Assembly: GCA_964586425.1 (NCBI GenBank)
Contig: CAZPHI010000003.1
Location: forward strand, 22,572 to 86,571
Length of the DNA: 64,000 nucleotides
Source of the DNA: CAZPHI01 sp964586425
Lineage (GTDB): Bacteria > Bacillota > Clostridia > Lachnospirales > Lachnospiraceae
Direction of reading: 5' to 3'
Shown: positions 44,242-53,017 of the stretch, piece after piece
How positions within the stretch are numbered: the first letter of the stretch is position 1
Layout of the letters: the number at the start of each line of letters is the position of its first letter
Program-made: the position numbers and the translations under genes
Notes under the pieces: model-generated
Database searches by the model: none
The model's input: the letters and a program-made list of their open reading frames with translations, nothing else
What the model was told of the DNA's origin: nothing

Positions 44242-45690
44242 CTAGTTCAATTTACCATAGTTATCAAGTAACTTAATCTTAACATCATATAATTTCTTAG
44301 ATAAATCAACATGTACTTCATGTGGATTAACGAGACGTTTTGATTCATCCCATAATGTATCAAGCTCCTGCTTGCAGTATGCTTTGATGTCCATAACTGG
44401 AGGTGTAGTATACACACACTCGCCTTTTTCAAAGACCTTAACCATGATTTCACGAAGTGAATATTCACCTGGCTGAAGAAGAGTCTTCTTCCATGTCTCA
44501 ATTGGATCGAAAAGTAAAAGCTCGTCCTCTTCTGAGAAAGTTTCATCTGCGAATGTGATAAGGTCAGCTTTAATCATGCCATCCTTGTCATATACACGGT
44601 AAACTGTCTTGTTACCTGGGTTTGTAATCTTTTCTGTATTCTCTGAAAGCTTAATCTTAGGAATAAACTGTCCAGTTTTTTCAACCATTATAGCAGCAAG
44701 CTTATATACACCACCGAATGCTGGGTTATCCTTTGCTGTGATAAGGTTAGTACCAACACCCCAAGAAGTAATCTTAGCGCCCTGAGTCTTCAAACTGTCA
44801 ATCAGGTACTCATCGAGGTCGCTTGATGCTGAGATAACTGCATCTGTGTAACCTGCCTCGTCAAGCATAATTCTTGCTTTCTTTGAAAGATATGCAAGAT
44901 CACCGCTGTCAAGACGAATGCCATAATTTTTAAGTGGAATTCCGGCAGCCTTCATCTCATCAAACACACGAATTGCGTTAGGAACACCTGAACGAAGAGT
45001 ATCGTATGTATCAACAAGTAAGAGACATGCCTGAGGATAGATTTCTGAATATTTTTTAAATGCTGTATATTCGTCAGGGAAACTCATAATCCAGCTGTGT
45101 GCATGTGTACCTTTTACAGGGACATCAAACATCTGACCAGTCAACACATTACTTGTTCCAATACAACCTGCGATAACAGCAGCTCTTGCGCCATAGATAC
45201 CAGCGTCAGGACCCTGTGCACGTCTAAGACCAAACTCCATGATTCCATCGCCTTTTGCAGCGTATACAACACGGGCAGCCTTAGTAGCAATCAGACTCTG
45301 ATGATTGATAATATTAAGAATAGCTGTTTCAACAAGCTGAGCTTCCATAATTGGGGCAATAACTTTAACGATTGGCTCTCTTGGGAAGATAACAGTTCCT
45401 TCTGGAATTGCATAGATATCACCTGTGAACTTAAAACCACGAAGATAATCAAGGAATTCAGCCTCGAATAAGCCTGTACTTTCAAGATAAATAATATCAT
45501 CCTCCTCAAAGTGAAGATTCTTAATATAATCAATCACCTGATCAAGTCCGCATGAGATAGAATATGCTCCATCGCATGGGTTCTTTCTGTGAAATGCATC
45601 AAAGACAACAGTTTCATTATTCTTTGTCTTAAAGTAGCCCTGCATCATTGTTAGTTCGTAAAGGTCTGTTAATAAAGTTAAGTTTCTCAT
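44242..45690 (-). CDS. pncB: Nicotinate phosphoribosyltransferase
   Basis: A 482-residue enzyme of NAD salvage that joins nicotinate and PRPP. Hallmarks are the start NLTLLTDLYELTMMQGY, KGTHAHSWIMSFPDE near 195-210 and the RLDSGDLAYLSKKAR loop near 255-270. It is the longer Firmicute form. I start at 45690, where AGGTG lies 5-6 bases upstream; the frame extends to 45726 but without a site. A perfect palindrome lies in the 5' region. The gene is convergent with the MFS gene and divergent from the carboxypeptidase. Confidence 0.94.
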   Translation of the reverse strand: MRNLTLLTDLYELTMMQGYFKTKNNETVVFDAFHRKNPCDGAYSISCGLDQVIDYIKNLHFEEDDIIYLESTGLFEAEFLDYLRGFKFTGDIYAIPEGTVIFPREPIVKVIAPIMEAQLVETAILNIINHQSLIATKAARVVYAAKGDGIMEFGLRRAQGPDAGIYGARAAVIAGCIGTSNVLTGQMFDVPVKGTHAHSWIMSFPDEYTAFKKYSEIYPQACLLLVDTYDTLRSGVPNAIRVFDEMKAAGIPLKNYGIRLDSGDLAYLSKKARIMLDEAGYTDAVISASSDLDEYLIDSLKTQGAKITSWGVGTNLITAKDNPAFGGVYKLAAIMVEKTGQFIPKIKLSENTEKITNPGNKTVYRVYDKDGMIKADLITFADETFSEEDELLLFDPIETWKKTLLQPGEYSLREIMVKVFEKGECVYTTPPVMDIKAYCKQELDTLWDESKRLVNPHEVHVDLSKKLYDVKIKLLDNYGKLN

Positions 45691-45702
45691 TAATTCACCT
45701 AT

Positions 45703-45724
45703 GAATATCAGTTCTCTGATATTC
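45703..45724. promoter_or_regulatory. 22-bp palindrome upstream of pncB
   Basis: GAATATCAG and CTGATATTC form perfect 9-bp arms around a 4-base centre, immediately before the pncB ribosome binding site. It could be an operator of an NAD or niacin repressor, or an mRNA hairpin that controls translation. Confidence 0.5.
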
Positions 45725-45807
45725 ACCTTTCCTTATAATTATTATAATTTGACAGTGCTTTGCGAAACATTATAGCACTATTTGGCTTGTATTACCATAT
45801 ATTTATT

Positions 45808-45845
45808 TATAGTGAATATTATATATATATCTATAGTGAATATTA
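45808..45845. repeat. Direct repeats in the pncB/carboxypeptidase promoter region
   Basis: TATAGTGAATATTA occurs in near-identical copies at 45808-45821 and 45832-45845, 24 bp apart, just before the carboxypeptidase ribosome binding site. The GTGAATAT part also occurs near the pncB palindrome (minus strand), so the two may bind the same factor. Confidence 0.45.
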
Positions 45846-45857
45846 ATGGAGGCAGAT

Positions 45858-46523
45858 ATGAAAGAATATAACAGCTCTCAGTTCTATTATAGAAGCGAGA
45901 TGGAGCGAGGATTTGTAGATAATGACAAAGTATATGATAATGAAAGTCAGGACATATTAATTCTTGTCAATAAGAAGCATCCGGTAAATGCTTTATTTAC
46001 CCCAAACTTTCTTGTAACGCCTGCAATTCCTTATAAAAAACCTATAAAATTAGAAAAAACCAAGATGGTTTGTCAGGCAGCAATATCACTTACTGCAATG
46101 ATTAAGGAAAGCAGACTTGATGGAATGTCGATTATAGGGATTTCGGCATATCGTTCTTATGAAACACAACGTAACATATTCCTTAGAAGCGTTATGAAAA
46201 AAGGATTGCGTCATGCAGAACAATATATTGCACTTCCAGGATACAGTGAACATCAGACAGGACTGGCGATTGACGTAAGTAGTCCTGATTGCAGCTTTGA
46301 ACTCGATGAAGCATTTGCAGGGACAAAAGAATATGGCTGGATTAAGAAACATGCGCATCTGTATGGCTATATCATTCGCTATCCAAAGGGAAAGGAAGAG
46401 ATAACGGGCTATGCATATGAGCCATGGCATATAAGATACGTTGGTGTGGAGGCAGCAACACTCATTCATGACAAGGGAATTACTTTAGAGGAGTATCTCT
46501 TAGAGACGCAGCATGCGAAGTAA
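45858..46523 (+). CDS. D-alanyl-D-alanine carboxypeptidase, M15/VanY family
   Basis: A 221-residue zinc peptidase. The metal and catalytic residues are in place: H132 and D139 in SEHQTGLAIDV, E188 and H191 in EPWHIRYVG. These enzymes trim the terminal D-alanine from peptidoglycan stem peptides. Unusually there is no signal peptide or membrane anchor, so it is either cytosolic, acting on precursors, or exported by another route. ATG 45858 has GGAGG 5 bases upstream; the frame upstream adds no signal sequence. It is divergent from pncB. Confidence 0.9.
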   Translation: MKEYNSSQFYYRSEMERGFVDNDKVYDNESQDILILVNKKHPVNALFTPNFLVTPAIPYKKPIKLEKTKMVCQAAISLTAMIKESRLDGMSIIGISAYRSYETQRNIFLRSVMKKGLRHAEQYIALPGYSEHQTGLAIDVSSPDCSFELDEAFAGTKEYGWIKKHAHLYGYIIRYPKGKEEITGYAYEPWHIRYVGVEAATLIHDKGITLEEYLLETQHAK

Positions 46524-46557
46524 TTAATATGCAATCTGAGTTGGAGAGCAATTTATA

Positions 46558-46586
46558 TTGTGACATTGGTATTGATATGATATACT
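46558..46586 (+). promoter_or_regulatory. Promoter of plsC
   Basis: -35 TTGTGA (46558-46563), a 17-bp spacer, and -10 TATACT (46581-46586), about 40 bases before the plsC start. Confidence 0.6.
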
Positions 46587-46624
46587 ATCAAAGGGTAAAA
46601 TAAAGTGATACGAAAGGCAAAAAG

Positions 46625-47359
46625 ATGATTAGACTAATTCTTGTAGTTTTATTTCTTATAATATTCTTCTTACTCAGCTTGGTATTATTTGTAGTTGAGT
46701 GGATTATTGGTAAATTCAATCAACATGCAAAGGATGTAAGTTCATTAAGAATTGTGCAGGTGGCATTCAGAATTATATTATTCTTATGCGGAACAAAGAC
46801 GACTGTGATAGGAATGGAGAATATTCCTAAGGATGAGCCAGTTTTATTCATTGGAAATCATAGAGGTTTTTTTGATGTTGTTATTGCGTATGCAAGATTT
46901 AACAGGCTTACAGGTTTTGTAGCAAAGAAAGAGATGAAGAAGGTTCCAATCCTAAGAACGTGGATGGGATTATTACATTGCTTATTCTTAGACAGGGCGA
47001 ATGTCAAGGAAGGCTTAAAGACAGTCCTTGAGGGAATTGAGATGATCAAAAAAGATCAGATTTCGATTGTAATATTCCCTGAAGGAACAAGGAATAAAGA
47101 AGATGGTGTTCAAACATTTAAAGAGGGAAGCTTTAAGTTTGCCGAAAAATCAGGCTGCAAGATTGTGCCAATGGTTCAGAACAATACTTCAGCTATATTC
47201 GAGGATCATTTTCCATTACTTAGAAGACAGCATACAGTGCTGGAGTTCGCAAAACCAATTGATATGAGCGAACTTACTAAGGAAGAGAAAAAGACAATTG
47301 GTGCATATACACACAAAATTGTAGCCGAAATCTACGAAAAGAATAAGGCGCTTGTTTAG
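46625..47359 (+). CDS. plsC: 1-acyl-sn-glycerol-3-phosphate acyltransferase
   Basis: A 244-residue membrane-bound acyltransferase of phospholipid synthesis, which converts lysophosphatidate to phosphatidate. An N-terminal membrane helix (about 5-27) is followed by the catalytic H79-x4-D84 (NHRGFFDVV) and the FPEGTRNK motif at 151-158. The length is normal. GAAAGG lies 6-9 bases upstream of the ATG. It has its own promoter. Confidence 0.94.
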   Translation: MIRLILVVLFLIIFFLLSLVLFVVEWIIGKFNQHAKDVSSLRIVQVAFRIILFLCGTKTTVIGMENIPKDEPVLFIGNHRGFFDVVIAYARFNRLTGFVAKKEMKKVPILRTWMGLLHCLFLDRANVKEGLKTVLEGIEMIKKDQISIVIFPEGTRNKEDGVQTFKEGSFKFAEKSGCKIVPMVQNNTSAIFEDHFPLLRRQHTVLEFAKPIDMSELTKEEKKTIGAYTHKIVAEIYEKNKALV

Positions 47360-47382
47360 TTGACAAATGTTGTAAAAACTAA

Positions 47383-47411
47383 TTGCATTTGTAATAGGTT
47401 ATTGCTATAAT
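47383..47411 (+). promoter_or_regulatory. Promoter of the small membrane protein gene
   Basis: -35 TTGCAT (47383-47388), a 17-bp spacer, and -10 TATAAT (47406-47411), giving a leader of about 70 bases. Confidence 0.68.
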
Positions 47412-47487
47412 TGAATAGCGTTCTGCTGTCAAAAGATGAGGATAGCAGTATTAAAGCAGAAGATATCTCTAGGAGGAATATATTAAT

Positions 47488-47928
47488 ATGTTATGGAAGA
47501 TACTATTAATCGTAATAATTGTATTGGTTGTAATATTAGTAGCATTATATATTTTAGGCACTAAGTTACGTAAGAAACAGGAATCACAGCAGGCACAGAT
47601 TGATGCTGCAAAACAGGTGGTTTCACTTTTGATTATTGATAAGAAGAAGATGAAGATGAAAGATGCTAATCTTCCTAAGATTGTACTTGATTCTACACCT
47701 AAGTATATGCGTGGAGCTAAGCTCCCAATCGTTAAAGCTAAGGTTGGCCCAAAGATTATGACATTAATCGCTGACAACAAAGTATTCGATGAGTTACCAG
47801 TTAAAGCAGAAGCTAAGGTTGAAGTTAGTGGAATGTATATTGTTGGAATCAAATCAGTACGTGGTGGCAAACCAACAGTAGCACCTAAGAAAAAAGGTTT
47901 ATTTGCAAAGTTCAAAAAGAATAAGTAA
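47488..47928 (+). CDS. Small membrane-anchored hypothetical protein
   Basis: A 146-residue protein with one N-terminal membrane helix (about 3-24), a short charged helix, a compact beta-rich domain (about 55-128) and a basic Lys-rich tail. The orientation of the helix with basic residues after it suggests a cytoplasmic C-terminal domain. AGGAGG lies 11 bases upstream. I recognise no family. It has its own promoter and a strong terminator, so it is probably a single gene. Confidence 0.78.
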   Translation: MLWKILLIVIIVLVVILVALYILGTKLRKKQESQQAQIDAAKQVVSLLIIDKKKMKMKDANLPKIVLDSTPKYMRGAKLPIVKAKVGPKIMTLIADNKVFDELPVKAEAKVEVSGMYIVGIKSVRGGKPTVAPKKKGLFAKFKKNK

Positions 47929-47948
47929 GAATTGAGAATATGAATTAT

Positions 47949-48002
47949 AAAATCCCCTTAAGTAGATTTTGGATATTTACCATATCTACTTAAGGGGATT
48001 TT
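47949..48002. terminator. Bidirectional terminator
   Basis: A perfect 18-bp stem (47949-47966 with 47985-48002) with A and T runs at its edges, between the small membrane protein gene and convergent aguB. Confidence 0.93.
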
Positions 48003-48049
48003 TATATTGCACCTGGCGGCGCATATTTTGAAAGGTCAATTGCTATAAT

Positions 48050-48928
48050 CTACATATCAAGTATTCCCTTATACATCTCAGGGCGTCTATCACGGAATAA
48101 TCCCCAGCTTGTGCGTGCTTCGCGAATTGCATCCAAGTCGAATTCGTGACTGATGAAGCCTTCGCTGGTGCGGTCAAACTCTTCTACAAGTTGTCCGGTT
48201 TCATTAGTGATGAATGATGAACCATAGAAATTAAGGCTGGATTCCTGTCCGCCGTTCTCCTTAGTTGGTGTCACGGACTCAAGACCGATTCGATTGGCAG
48301 CAACTACAGGAACGATGTTAGCAGCTGAATGTCCCTGCATTACAGTCCTCCAGTGCGGCATGCTGTCACATTCAAGAATTGGCTCAGAACCAATTGCTGT
48401 AGGATATAAGAGAATGTCAGCACCCATAAGCGCCATACATCTTGCGGTCTCTGGGAACCATTGATCCCAGCAGATGCCTACGCCAATCTTACCGTATGCT
48501 GTATCCCACACCTTAAATCCAGTGTTACCAGGCGAAAAGTAGAATTTCTCCTGATAATAATGGTCGTCTGGAATGTGAGTCTTTCGATACACTCCAAGAT
48601 TAGTGCCGTCAGCATCAATAATTGCAATTGAATTGAAGAATGTATTGCCGGCTTTCTCATAGAAACTGATGGGCAGCACTACGTGAAGTTCTTTAGCAAC
48701 ATCAGTAAAATGCTGTATCGCCATATTATCTTCTACGCTAGTCGCAAGCTTGTAATAATCATAGTTTCTTTCCTGGCAAAAATAATCTGTTTCGAATAAT
48801 TCTGGTAATAGAATAATATTGCATCCGTCAGCTGCAGCTTTGCGGACAAGTTCGTCTGCGTGAGCAATGCTTATGCTGCGGTCTTTATAACAGGCCATCT
48901 GAATGGCTCCAACTTTAATTGTTGACAT
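48050..48928 (-). CDS. aguB: N-carbamoylputrescine amidase
   Basis: A 292-residue nitrilase-superfamily enzyme that hydrolyses N-carbamoylputrescine to putrescine, CO2 and ammonia. The catalytic triad is visible: Glu in LLPELFET (about 41), Lys in YRKTHIPDD (about 114) and Cys in GVGICWDQWFPE (about 151). The length is normal. It follows aguA by about 30 bases on the same strand, forming the two-step agmatine-to-putrescine operon. An arginine decarboxylase is not in the window. Confidence 0.95.
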   Translation of the reverse strand: MSTIKVGAIQMACYKDRSISIAHADELVRKAAADGCNIILLPELFETDYFCQERNYDYYKLATSVEDNMAIQHFTDVAKELHVVLPISFYEKAGNTFFNSIAIIDADGTNLGVYRKTHIPDDHYYQEKFYFSPGNTGFKVWDTAYGKIGVGICWDQWFPETARCMALMGADILLYPTAIGSEPILECDSMPHWRTVMQGHSAANIVPVVAANRIGLESVTPTKENGGQESSLNFYGSSFITNETGQLVEEFDRTSEGFISHEFDLDAIREARTSWGLFRDRRPEMYKGILDM

Positions 48929-48958
48929 ATTGACATCCTTTCATATCTGTATTCATAA

Positions 48959-50068
48959 TTAGCAGCCCGAAGTCTCAAAGATTGGTATCTGCTGAGTAAT
49001 GCAGTGAATGTTACCACCGCCAATTAATATATCTCTTGCATAGATTTGAATAATCTCTCGTTCTGGGAATAATTCAGCGAGAATATTGCGGGCAACTTCA
49101 TCATTAGGGTCATCAAATCCTGGCATTATAATTGCTTTGTTTGATATATAGAAGTTAACATATGAAGCAGCAAGGCGTTCACCGTAATCTCTGGTTGGCT
49201 CAAAATCCATATTATCAAGACCATCGCATTCTTCCTTAGTCATACAGATTGGCTTTGGAAGTGGAAGCTTATGAACTGTGATTTTACGTCCTTTTGCATC
49301 AGTCTCTGACTCAAGAATATCAAGACATGATTTGGACATTGGATACTGTGGGTCATTAACATCATCTGTCCAGGCAAGAACAACATGTCCAGGCGCGGTA
49401 AATGTACAGATATTATCCACATGTTCATTAGTCTCATCATTATAGATGCCTGATTTTAGCCAGATAACCTTGCTAACACCAAGATAATCTTTTAATCTAT
49501 CAGTAATCTCTTCTTTACTCATATCAGGGTTACGACCTGCGCTAAGCAGACAATTCTCAGTAACCATGGCTGTACCATCTCCGTCAACATGGATGGAGCC
49601 GCCCTCAAGAATGAAATCAAGAGAATCATACACGTCAATATCAAGAGAATCGCAAACCTTCATCGCAATTGCATTGTCTTTATCCCAAGGAAAATACAAA
49701 CCATCAACTAAACCACCCCAGGCATTGAATCCCCAGTCTATACCACGAATACAACCCTGTCCGTTAACAACCATAGTTGGAGCAACATCTCTTGCCCAGG
49801 CATCATTGCTTGACATCTCAAGAACACGAATATTGCAAGGAAGACTTTCTCTTGCATTGTTATACTGCCCTGCGCTTGCAAGAACTATAACCTTTTCTGA
49901 TTTGGCGATAGCAGTAGCAACCTTGACAAATGCTTTGCGGGCCGCATAGGCTCCGTACTGCCATGAATCACTTCTCTCCGGCCAGATTATTATGCAGCCG
50001 TAATGTTTATCATATTCTGCAGGCATGAAATAGCCATCACTTGCAGGAGTAGTTTTAAGAATGTTCAA
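48959..50068 (-). CDS. aguA: Agmatine deiminase
   Basis: A 369-residue guanidine-modifying enzyme that converts agmatine to N-carbamoylputrescine. EGGSIHVDGDG and the C-terminal GGGNIHC motif with catalytic Cys at about 356 are diagnostic. The start is TTG 50068, with AAGGAGG 5 bases upstream; a longer frame to 50104 lacks a site. It forms an operon with aguB and is divergent from the export island. It provides polyamine synthesis, or agmatine use as an energy and nitrogen source. Confidence 0.94.
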   Translation of the reverse strand: MNILKTTPASDGYFMPAEYDKHYGCIIIWPERSDSWQYGAYAARKAFVKVATAIAKSEKVIVLASAGQYNNARESLPCNIRVLEMSSNDAWARDVAPTMVVNGQGCIRGIDWGFNAWGGLVDGLYFPWDKDNAIAMKVCDSLDIDVYDSLDFILEGGSIHVDGDGTAMVTENCLLSAGRNPDMSKEEITDRLKDYLGVSKVIWLKSGIYNDETNEHVDNICTFTAPGHVVLAWTDDVNDPQYPMSKSCLDILESETDAKGRKITVHKLPLPKPICMTKEECDGLDNMDFEPTRDYGERLAASYVNFYISNKAIIMPGFDDPNDEVARNILAELFPEREIIQIYARDILIGGGNIHCITQQIPIFETSGC

Positions 50069-50207
50069 TTTAGCCTCCTTATAATAGGTATGCGGGATAC
50101 ACATACCTGATTAATGTTGATGCCTTAATTGTACATTATTGGTGGGAAAATGAAAAGTAAAAAAAACACATTCTAGGTCATATAAGCAACAGCTTATGCC
50201 AGATGAA

Positions 50208-50236
50208 TTGAAAAAGGTAATATAATTTATTATAAT
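50208..50236 (+). promoter_or_regulatory. Near-consensus promoter of the LytTR/ABC island
   Basis: -35 TTGAAA (50208-50213), a 17-bp spacer, and perfect -10 TATAAT (50231-50236), about 24 bases before the first gene. A small hairpin (ATAAGC-AACA-GCTTAT) lies just upstream near 50182. Confidence 0.8.
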
Positions 50237-50259
50237 AAAGTGATTGGAGGATAGAGACA

Positions 50260-51078
50260 ATGAAACAGATAATGAGTGATATAAGACAGGGTATATTATG
50301 TGCATACTACAAATATATAGCATTGATAGCATTAATGATATTCTTATTATGTCAGTATATTGAACGGTATAATAAATTAGTAAAGCATGGTATAATAACA
50401 GATGCTAATAGTCTTGTTAATACAATATTGCATGTGTTTGCAGGAATGGAAGAATATATTCCCCAGTCGGGAACAGCATTTGAGATACCAGTAATATTCT
50501 TTATAGTTAATTTGTTCCTCGCAATATTAATCGGAGATTATCCAATGCGCGATTTGAAGGGCTTTGGGATGAATGTGCTGATTAGAAGTGACAAAAGAAG
50601 ACAATGGTGGCTTGGCAAATGTGTATGGAACTCCCTTACATGTGTTGCTTTTTATGCATGCATATATATAACAATACTGTTAAGTGTACTGTTTTGCGGA
50701 GATATAAAAGCAGGATGGTCAGCAGATATAGCACAATATATCAATAATATTGATATAAGTAATTCGGATTATGCGGCTATAACAGTGGCGATGATAGTAT
50801 TGCCAATCTGCATGTCGCTTGCAGTTTCGATGCTTCAGATGACCTGCTCGCTGATTCTCGGTCCGGTTATAGCATATATAGTTGTAATTGTGATATATGT
50901 TTTCTCGGCATTCTATATGAGCCCATATCTAATTGGTAATTATTGTATGATGCTTCGCAACAGCAGTGTTATAGCCGATGGAATAACACTCCAGCAGGGG
51001 ATTGTCGGAGCATTGACGGTATATATAACATTTGCAATATTAGGATTATATATATTCGAGAAAAAAGATATTATATAA
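50260..51078 (+). CDS. ABC-2-type permease-like membrane protein
   Basis: A 272-residue protein with about six membrane helices (near 20-38, 82-98, 125-150, 170-195, 205-225, 245-265). It has no motif beyond hydrophobicity and a cytoplasmic loop with R-S-D-K-R-R, a pattern seen in ABC-2 permeases of peptide and antibiotic transporters. GGAGG lies 9-10 bases upstream. It is the first gene of the island and is followed by the response regulator after about 14 bases. Its partner is probably the ATPase at 54443. Confidence 0.68.
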   Translation: MKQIMSDIRQGILCAYYKYIALIALMIFLLCQYIERYNKLVKHGIITDANSLVNTILHVFAGMEEYIPQSGTAFEIPVIFFIVNLFLAILIGDYPMRDLKGFGMNVLIRSDKRRQWWLGKCVWNSLTCVAFYACIYITILLSVLFCGDIKAGWSADIAQYINNIDISNSDYAAITVAMIVLPICMSLAVSMLQMTCSLILGPVIAYIVVIVIYVFSAFYMSPYLIGNYCMMLRNSSVIADGITLQQGIVGALTVYITFAILGLYIFEKKDII

Positions 51079-51092
51079 ATTGGAGAAAAAGT

Positions 51093-51809
51093 ATGAAGAT
51101 AAGAGTTGGAATATGTGATGATTATCCAGAACAGGTAGAACGAATTGCAGCAAGCGTAAGAAAAGAGTTTGAGAAAGAGCATCTGGAACTTGATATGGTG
51201 ATTATGACTGACAGCAGACAATTCGTGGAAGAATACTGCAAGAATCCAATGGATGTGGTATTTCTTGATATTGATATGCCGGGAATGGATGGATTTGAAG
51301 TGGCAGCAAGGATTGAACGCTGTAATTATGACACCTGCCTTAATTTTATAACTTCGGAGAACAGCTTGGTATATGATTCATTTCGATATAATCCGTTCTA
51401 TTTTATACGCAAAGAGATGTATGATGAAGAGATGCACACTGCTATTCAAAAAATTATGATATGGTTAGGCCAGCATATTACATATGGAGTTGATACAGGT
51501 AATGGCATTGAGGATATTAGGCTTAGCAAGATAATATATATTGAGAGCGAGGGACATTATATCAATATATTCACAAAGAGGAAGAATTACAGATTAAGAA
51601 AAAATCTGAATGATATAGAGGATAACTTTATCAGGAATGGTTTTGTCAGGAGCCATAGAGCATATCTTATCAACGTAAGATATATCAAGTTCATTAATAC
51701 TGTAAAGAATGAGATTACGCTAGAGAATAATCTGAGTGTTCCTATGAGCAGGAATAAGAGAAATGCTGTTAAAAACGCAAAACTTCAATACACTAAGAAT
51801 ATAATGTAG
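51093..51809 (+). CDS. LytTR-family response regulator
   Basis: A 238-residue regulator. The receiver domain has the acidic pocket D9-D10 and the phosphorylation site D59 in FLDIDMPGMDG. The C-terminal LytTR DNA-binding domain (about 140-230) contains IIYIESEGHYINIF and FVRSHRAYLIN, the AgrA/ComE class that binds paired direct repeats. ATG 51093 has TGGAG 7 bases upstream; the frame extends further upstream but overlaps the permease gene. The next gene encodes its likely kinase. It probably activates this island. Confidence 0.93.
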   Translation: MKIRVGICDDYPEQVERIAASVRKEFEKEHLELDMVIMTDSRQFVEEYCKNPMDVVFLDIDMPGMDGFEVAARIERCNYDTCLNFITSENSLVYDSFRYNPFYFIRKEMYDEEMHTAIQKIMIWLGQHITYGVDTGNGIEDIRLSKIIYIESEGHYINIFTKRKNYRLRKNLNDIEDNFIRNGFVRSHRAYLINVRYIKFINTVKNEITLENNLSVPMSRNKRNAVKNAKLQYTKNIM

Positions 51810-51842
51810 TATGAATTATTACACTACAGGATAGAGGAAAAA

Positions 51843-52904
51843 TTGAGTGCTATATTAATTATAATATATATAGGAATTAGTATAATTCTAGTGGATACAA
51901 TGGATAAGATTACTATTAGTAGAAAATTATCCACTAAAATAATTGCCATAGTTGCATTGCTGTCGATTATGCTAACATGGGAAATCTATGATTTTAATAT
52001 ATGGCTGCAAATAATAGTAGTATATGCAGTGATATTTGGATATACAATAATAGATGATTTTAATAATATTGGTAATAGATGTTTTTATTCCCTATTGATA
52101 GTTTGTATTATGTATATAACCTACATCCTATCATATAAGCTTGCTATTATTACAGGTAGAAGAGCCAAATTAATCGATATGTCAATTATATGGATAGGCT
52201 TTCTTGCCTTGATTAATGTTGCTATTACAATATATAAAAGATATATTAAGATAAGTAGTAAAAGGGAGTATAGAGAGCAATATGAGGCTTTGTACAAAGA
52301 ACAACAATACCTTAAACAATATGTGCTTGATGCAGATGTGGCACAAAATCAGCTAAGAAGTATTAGACATGATATCAAGAATAATTTGAATATTATTGCC
52401 AATCTTATTAATGATGGCCATTATGAGGAAGCATTACAATATATTGAAGAATATGAGAATGTAGACTTATCTCGCAAGACGTATGTATATACTAATGATG
52501 CAGCATTGAATGCATTGCTGCATTCAAAATACAAGATTTGTGACGACAATAATATCAAATTGACTTGTATAGTAGATAAGTATATCTCTGGATATAAAAC
52601 AATTGACTTATGCAAAATTGTATATAATCTATTGGATAATGCTATAGAATATGAATGTACATTAAGTGAAGAAAGATATATATACATATCAATAAAACAA
52701 CAGGATGAATATATATATGTGTGTGTTAAGAATAGAATAAAAGAGTCAGTACTTAATAATAATCCAAAGCTTATCAGTACTAAGAATGATAAAATAAACC
52801 ATGGACAGGGTAGTAAAATAGTTAGTAATATAATTAAAAGACGTGATGGTACATGTGAATACAGTGAAGATAATAATTATTTTATCTGTGTGTGTATTTT
52901 TTAA
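51843..52904 (+). CDS. GHKL-type sensor histidine kinase (AgrC-like)
   Basis: A 353-residue kinase with about five to six N-terminal membrane helices (residues 1-130), a coiled linker, the phospho-acceptor H176 in RSIRHDIKNNL and a GHKL ATPase domain with N-box YNLLDNAIEYE and a late G-x-G region. It lacks a large extracellular loop, as in AgrC/ComD kinases that sense peptides within the membrane. The start is TTG 51843 with GAGG 5 bases upstream. It pairs with the LytTR regulator. No precursor peptide gene was recognised nearby. Confidence 0.92.
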   Translation: MSAILIIIYIGISIILVDTMDKITISRKLSTKIIAIVALLSIMLTWEIYDFNIWLQIIVVYAVIFGYTIIDDFNNIGNRCFYSLLIVCIMYITYILSYKLAIITGRRAKLIDMSIIWIGFLALINVAITIYKRYIKISSKREYREQYEALYKEQQYLKQYVLDADVAQNQLRSIRHDIKNNLNIIANLINDGHYEEALQYIEEYENVDLSRKTYVYTNDAALNALLHSKYKICDDNNIKLTCIVDKYISGYKTIDLCKIVYNLLDNAIEYECTLSEERYIYISIKQQDEYIYVCVKNRIKESVLNNNPKLISTKNDKINHGQGSKIVSNIIKRRDGTCEYSEDNNYFICVCIF

Positions 52905-52931
52905 CTGTTCAAGTCTTGACAAATACATTCT

Positions 52932-52964
52932 ATGCCACAGCTATTGTGTTAATAGCTGTGGCAT
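52932..52964 (+). terminator. Terminator after the kinase gene
   Basis: A perfect 13-bp stem (52932-52944 with 52952-52964), a 7-base loop and then TTCTATTAT. A closely similar hairpin lies at 55926-55958. Confidence 0.82.
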
Positions 52965-53017
52965 TCTATTATATTAATAATCAGTATAATAATTGAATAA
53001 GGAGATGTTGAACAGCA

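Noticed and set aside
50943..51092. Longer start for the response regulator
   Set aside because: The extension overlaps the permease gene and has no receiver-domain character; ATG 51093 has a proper ribosome binding site.
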